Positions 5,811 to 7,433 of a DNA stretch of 7,433 nucleotides are shown in pieces; the stretch's first letter is position 1, and each line of letters opens with the position of its first letter. The DNA comes from Sedimentisphaerales bacterium (GTDB lineage: Bacteria; Planctomycetota; Phycisphaerae; Sedimentisphaerales; SG8-4). The DNA lies in contig JAFGCA010000514.1 of the NCBI GenBank assembly GCA_016932895.1, forward strand, positions 1-7,433. The letters run 5' to 3'. Under the pieces are notes generated by a model that was not told the origin of the DNA, searched no databases, and saw only the letters and a list, made by a program, of their open reading frames with translations. The translations under genes and the position numbers were made by a program.

Positions 5811-6896
5811 ATGAATACAGGGAAGACCAGAGTTAGTGCCGAGAAACTCCTTGATTTTGCGATCGAGGCGCTTCGAAAATCAGGACTGCCGGACGAAAAT
5901 GCGAAAATAGTGGCCGATATGTTGGTTTCAACGGATCTGAGAGGTGCCGATACTCACGGTGTGAAGAATATAGGAGGCTATATCAGGGGAATCCGATCGG
6001 GAAGCATCAACGCGAACCCGAAATTGGAAGTTTTTAGCCATGCCGTTTCTACGGCAACTATAGACGGTGACCTCGGGTTGGGCTTTATAGTAGGCCACCA
6101 TGCGATGCAGGAAGCGATACGGCGCGCGGAAAAGACTGGAGCTGGGTTTATTGCAGTTCGTAATAGTTCTCATTTTGGCGCTGCCGCGTGTTATGCGATT
6201 ATGGCTCTTGAGCATGATATGATCGGGATCGCTTTGAGCAATTGCCCAACTCGGGTGGTGGCCCCGGGAAGCAGCAAGCCTGCCGTAGGGACCAATCCTT
6301 TGGCCGTAGCGGTACCGGCAGGGGAAAAAGCTCCTTTTGTCCTCGATATGGCAACTTCTGTAGTGGCAGACGGTAAATTGGCGCTGGCGCAAATGGATGG
6401 CGTGTCGATACCTGAAGGTTGGGTAATAGACAAGGAAGGCAAACCTGTTATTGATCCTAACGAGGCCTTAACAATGACAGGCGAGGGTGGGCCGCTGCCC
6501 TTAGGTGGAACGGCGAAGCTTGGAGCGTACAAAGGTTTCGGGCTGGGTGTACTTGTTGAAATCCTCTGTGGAGTGCTCTCCGGGTCATCCGCCAGTATTT
6601 TGTGGGACTATAAACCATGGGCACGAAAAGGTAGTGCTCCGGGGAATCATTTCTTTGGTGCTCTCCGGATAGATAGCTTTATACCCCTGGAGAACTTTAA
6701 GAAATCGATGGACAGTATGATTGGTGCATTCGAGGCTTTTCCAACACTTTCAGGTATGGGGAAGATATATGCGGCCGGAGGCTACGAAGCCGAGGTGATG
6801 AAAGATCGCGAAGCAAACGGCATTCCGCTTCGTGATCAAGTTATCCAAAATTTGAAAGACTTGGCTGGTGAGCTGGGTATCGAGTTTAAGGTATAA
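5811..6896 (+). CDS. Ldh2-family NAD(P)-dependent 2-hydroxyacid dehydrogenase
   Basis: A 361-residue cytoplasmic oxidoreductase of the malate/L-lactate dehydrogenase 2 family, which interconverts a 2-hydroxy acid (in some members an imine or sulfolactate) and the 2-oxo acid with NAD(P). The fold is unrelated to classical Rossmann-type LDH. Motifs in order: RGADTHG (44-50), with His49; RNSSHFG (117-123), holding the catalytic His121; GTNPLA (160-165); DMATS (179-183); IPEGW (200-204); and KGFGL (241-245). The length is typical of the family. Start: ATG at 5811 with AGAGGTGA about five bases upstream; an in-frame ATG at 5775 would add 12 residues with no family counterpart and a poorer ribosome site. 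It follows the aldolase on the same strand, so the pair may share a transcript and a substrate. Codon use is more AT-rich than in the ClC and MtmB-like genes, hinting at a separate origin. The substrate cannot be named from sequence. Confidence 0.88.
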   Translation: MNTGKTRVSAEKLLDFAIEALRKSGLPDENAKIVADMLVSTDLRGADTHGVKNIGGYIRGIRSGSINANPKLEVFSHAVSTATIDGDLGLGFIVGHHAMQEAIRRAEKTGAGFIAVRNSSHFGAAACYAIMALEHDMIGIALSNCPTRVVAPGSSKPAVGTNPLAVAVPAGEKAPFVLDMATSVVADGKLALAQMDGVSIPEGWVIDKEGKPVIDPNEALTMTGEGGPLPLGGTAKLGAYKGFGLGVLVEILCGVLSGSSASILWDYKPWARKGSAPGNHFFGALRIDSFIPLENFKKSMDSMIGAFEAFPTLSGMGKIYAAGGYEAEVMKDREANGIPLRDQVIQNLKDLAGELGIEFKV

Positions 6897-6917
6897 AACT
6901 CTCGAAACCTGCCGCTC

Positions 6918-7433
6918 TTACTTGCAGCGAACCTTGCCCGCTCGGATGCCGGCATAGGTGTGTCCTTCCATCACCACCTGCCCGTTAACCACAACAAAGT
7001 TAATGCCTACGGAATAAAAGCTCTCCAACCGCCCGGAGTCGGGGTCAGCAGAGCGCAAAGCGATGGCGTCCTTGTCAAAAACGGCTAAATCCGCCCACAT
7101 TCCCGGCCGGGTCACACCGCGATCGGTGATCTCCACACGTTGCATCGCCAGGGAAGGTCATCTTGCGCACCGCCTCCTCAACCGTCATCAGCTTCTCTTC
7201 GAGCACAAACTATGCCAGCACGCGCGGGAACAGCCCGATGAAACCGGGGTAATCCGTCTCCAGCCGATAGCGCAGGTCCAGTGTAGTCAGGTGCTCGGCA
7301 GGGTCGAAAGACCCGGCGTCGACGCTGGGGAAAATGCAGCACTCCCAGGACGCTGTGCGATAGTGGTCGTCCTCGACATAGTGATGGATGAAGCGCGGCC
7401 CCCCAACCTTTCTCGACCATGGCCAAGTCAAAG
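6918..7433 (-). pseudogene. Broken N-acyl-D-amino-acid deacylase-like amidohydrolase, 3' part
   Basis: The minus strand encodes the C-terminal part of an amidohydrolase resembling D-aminoacylase (zinc enzymes that deacylate N-acyl-D-amino acids), but in three pieces. Piece one, from the edge, reads FDLAMVEKGW. After a six-base homopolymer (7399-7404) the protein continues in another frame as PRFIHHYVEDDHY to GLFPRVLA, meets TAG at 7210-7212, and continues in the same frame as FVLEEKLMTVEEAVRKMTF. At 7151-7153 the frame shifts again into MQRVEITDRGVTRPGMWADL, AVFD, and a family-typical end (VVVNGQVV ... GIRAGKVRCK, TAA at 6918-6920). Removing one base from each homopolymer restores a smooth protein apart from the TAG. 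So it is either a decaying gene or an error-rich sequence end. The N-terminal half, with most metal ligands, lies outside. It converges with the dehydrogenase, 21 bases apart. Confidence 0.8.

Noticed and set aside
7210..7212. In-frame TAG in the amidohydrolase as a possible pyrrolysine codon, given the MtmB relative nearby
   Set aside because: The same gene has two frameshifts close by, no pyrrolysine biosynthesis or tRNA gene is visible, and the MtmB homologue itself has no TAG. Decay or sequencing error is simpler.

Overview
The window looks like chromosomal DNA from an uncultivated, probably Gram-negative bacterium. The pointers are AGGAG-type ribosome binding sites, sigma70-like promoter elements and a lipobox lipoprotein. 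I cannot place it in a phylum from this sequence alone. There are no RNA genes, CRISPR arrays, insertion sequences or phage genes. Base composition is mosaic: the ClC gene is very GC-rich, and the dehydrogenase gene is visibly richer in AT-ending codons.

Layout from left to right: (1) the 5' part of a minus-strand lipoprotein gene with a PKD-like domain, cut by the left edge; (2) about 430 bp with no convincing gene; (3) a minus-strand metallo-beta-lactamase-fold hydrolase; (4) a divergent control region with a promoter, a perfect dyad and a leader hairpin; (5) a plus-strand homologue of monomethylamine methyltransferase MtmB; (6) a convergent minus-strand ClC-type chloride channel/transporter; (7) a plus-strand HpcH/HpaI-type aldolase followed by an Ldh2-type 2-hydroxyacid dehydrogenase; (8) the convergent 3' end of a broken N-acyl-D-amino-acid deacylase-like amidohydrolase, running off the right edge.

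The most interesting gene is the MtmB homologue. It aligns along its whole length with archaeal MtmB, but Ala196 occupies the pyrrolysine position and the gene has no in-frame TAG. The positions I align with the catalytic residues Glu229 and Glu259 of MtmB are also not acidic, and no glutamine is found near the Gln333 position. It should therefore be a non-pyrrolysine branch of the MtmB family with altered chemistry or substrate. No corrinoid protein or corrinoid-activating protein is encoded in the window.

The aldolase and dehydrogenase could act in series on a 2-hydroxy/2-oxo acid, with the dehydrogenase interconverting the two and the aldolase cleaving or forming the oxo acid. The amidohydrolase remnant and the MBL hydrolase fit a catabolic neighbourhood for small organic acids or amides. 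That link is inference from gene proximity; gene orientations change repeatedly, so at most the aldolase and dehydrogenase are co-transcribed.
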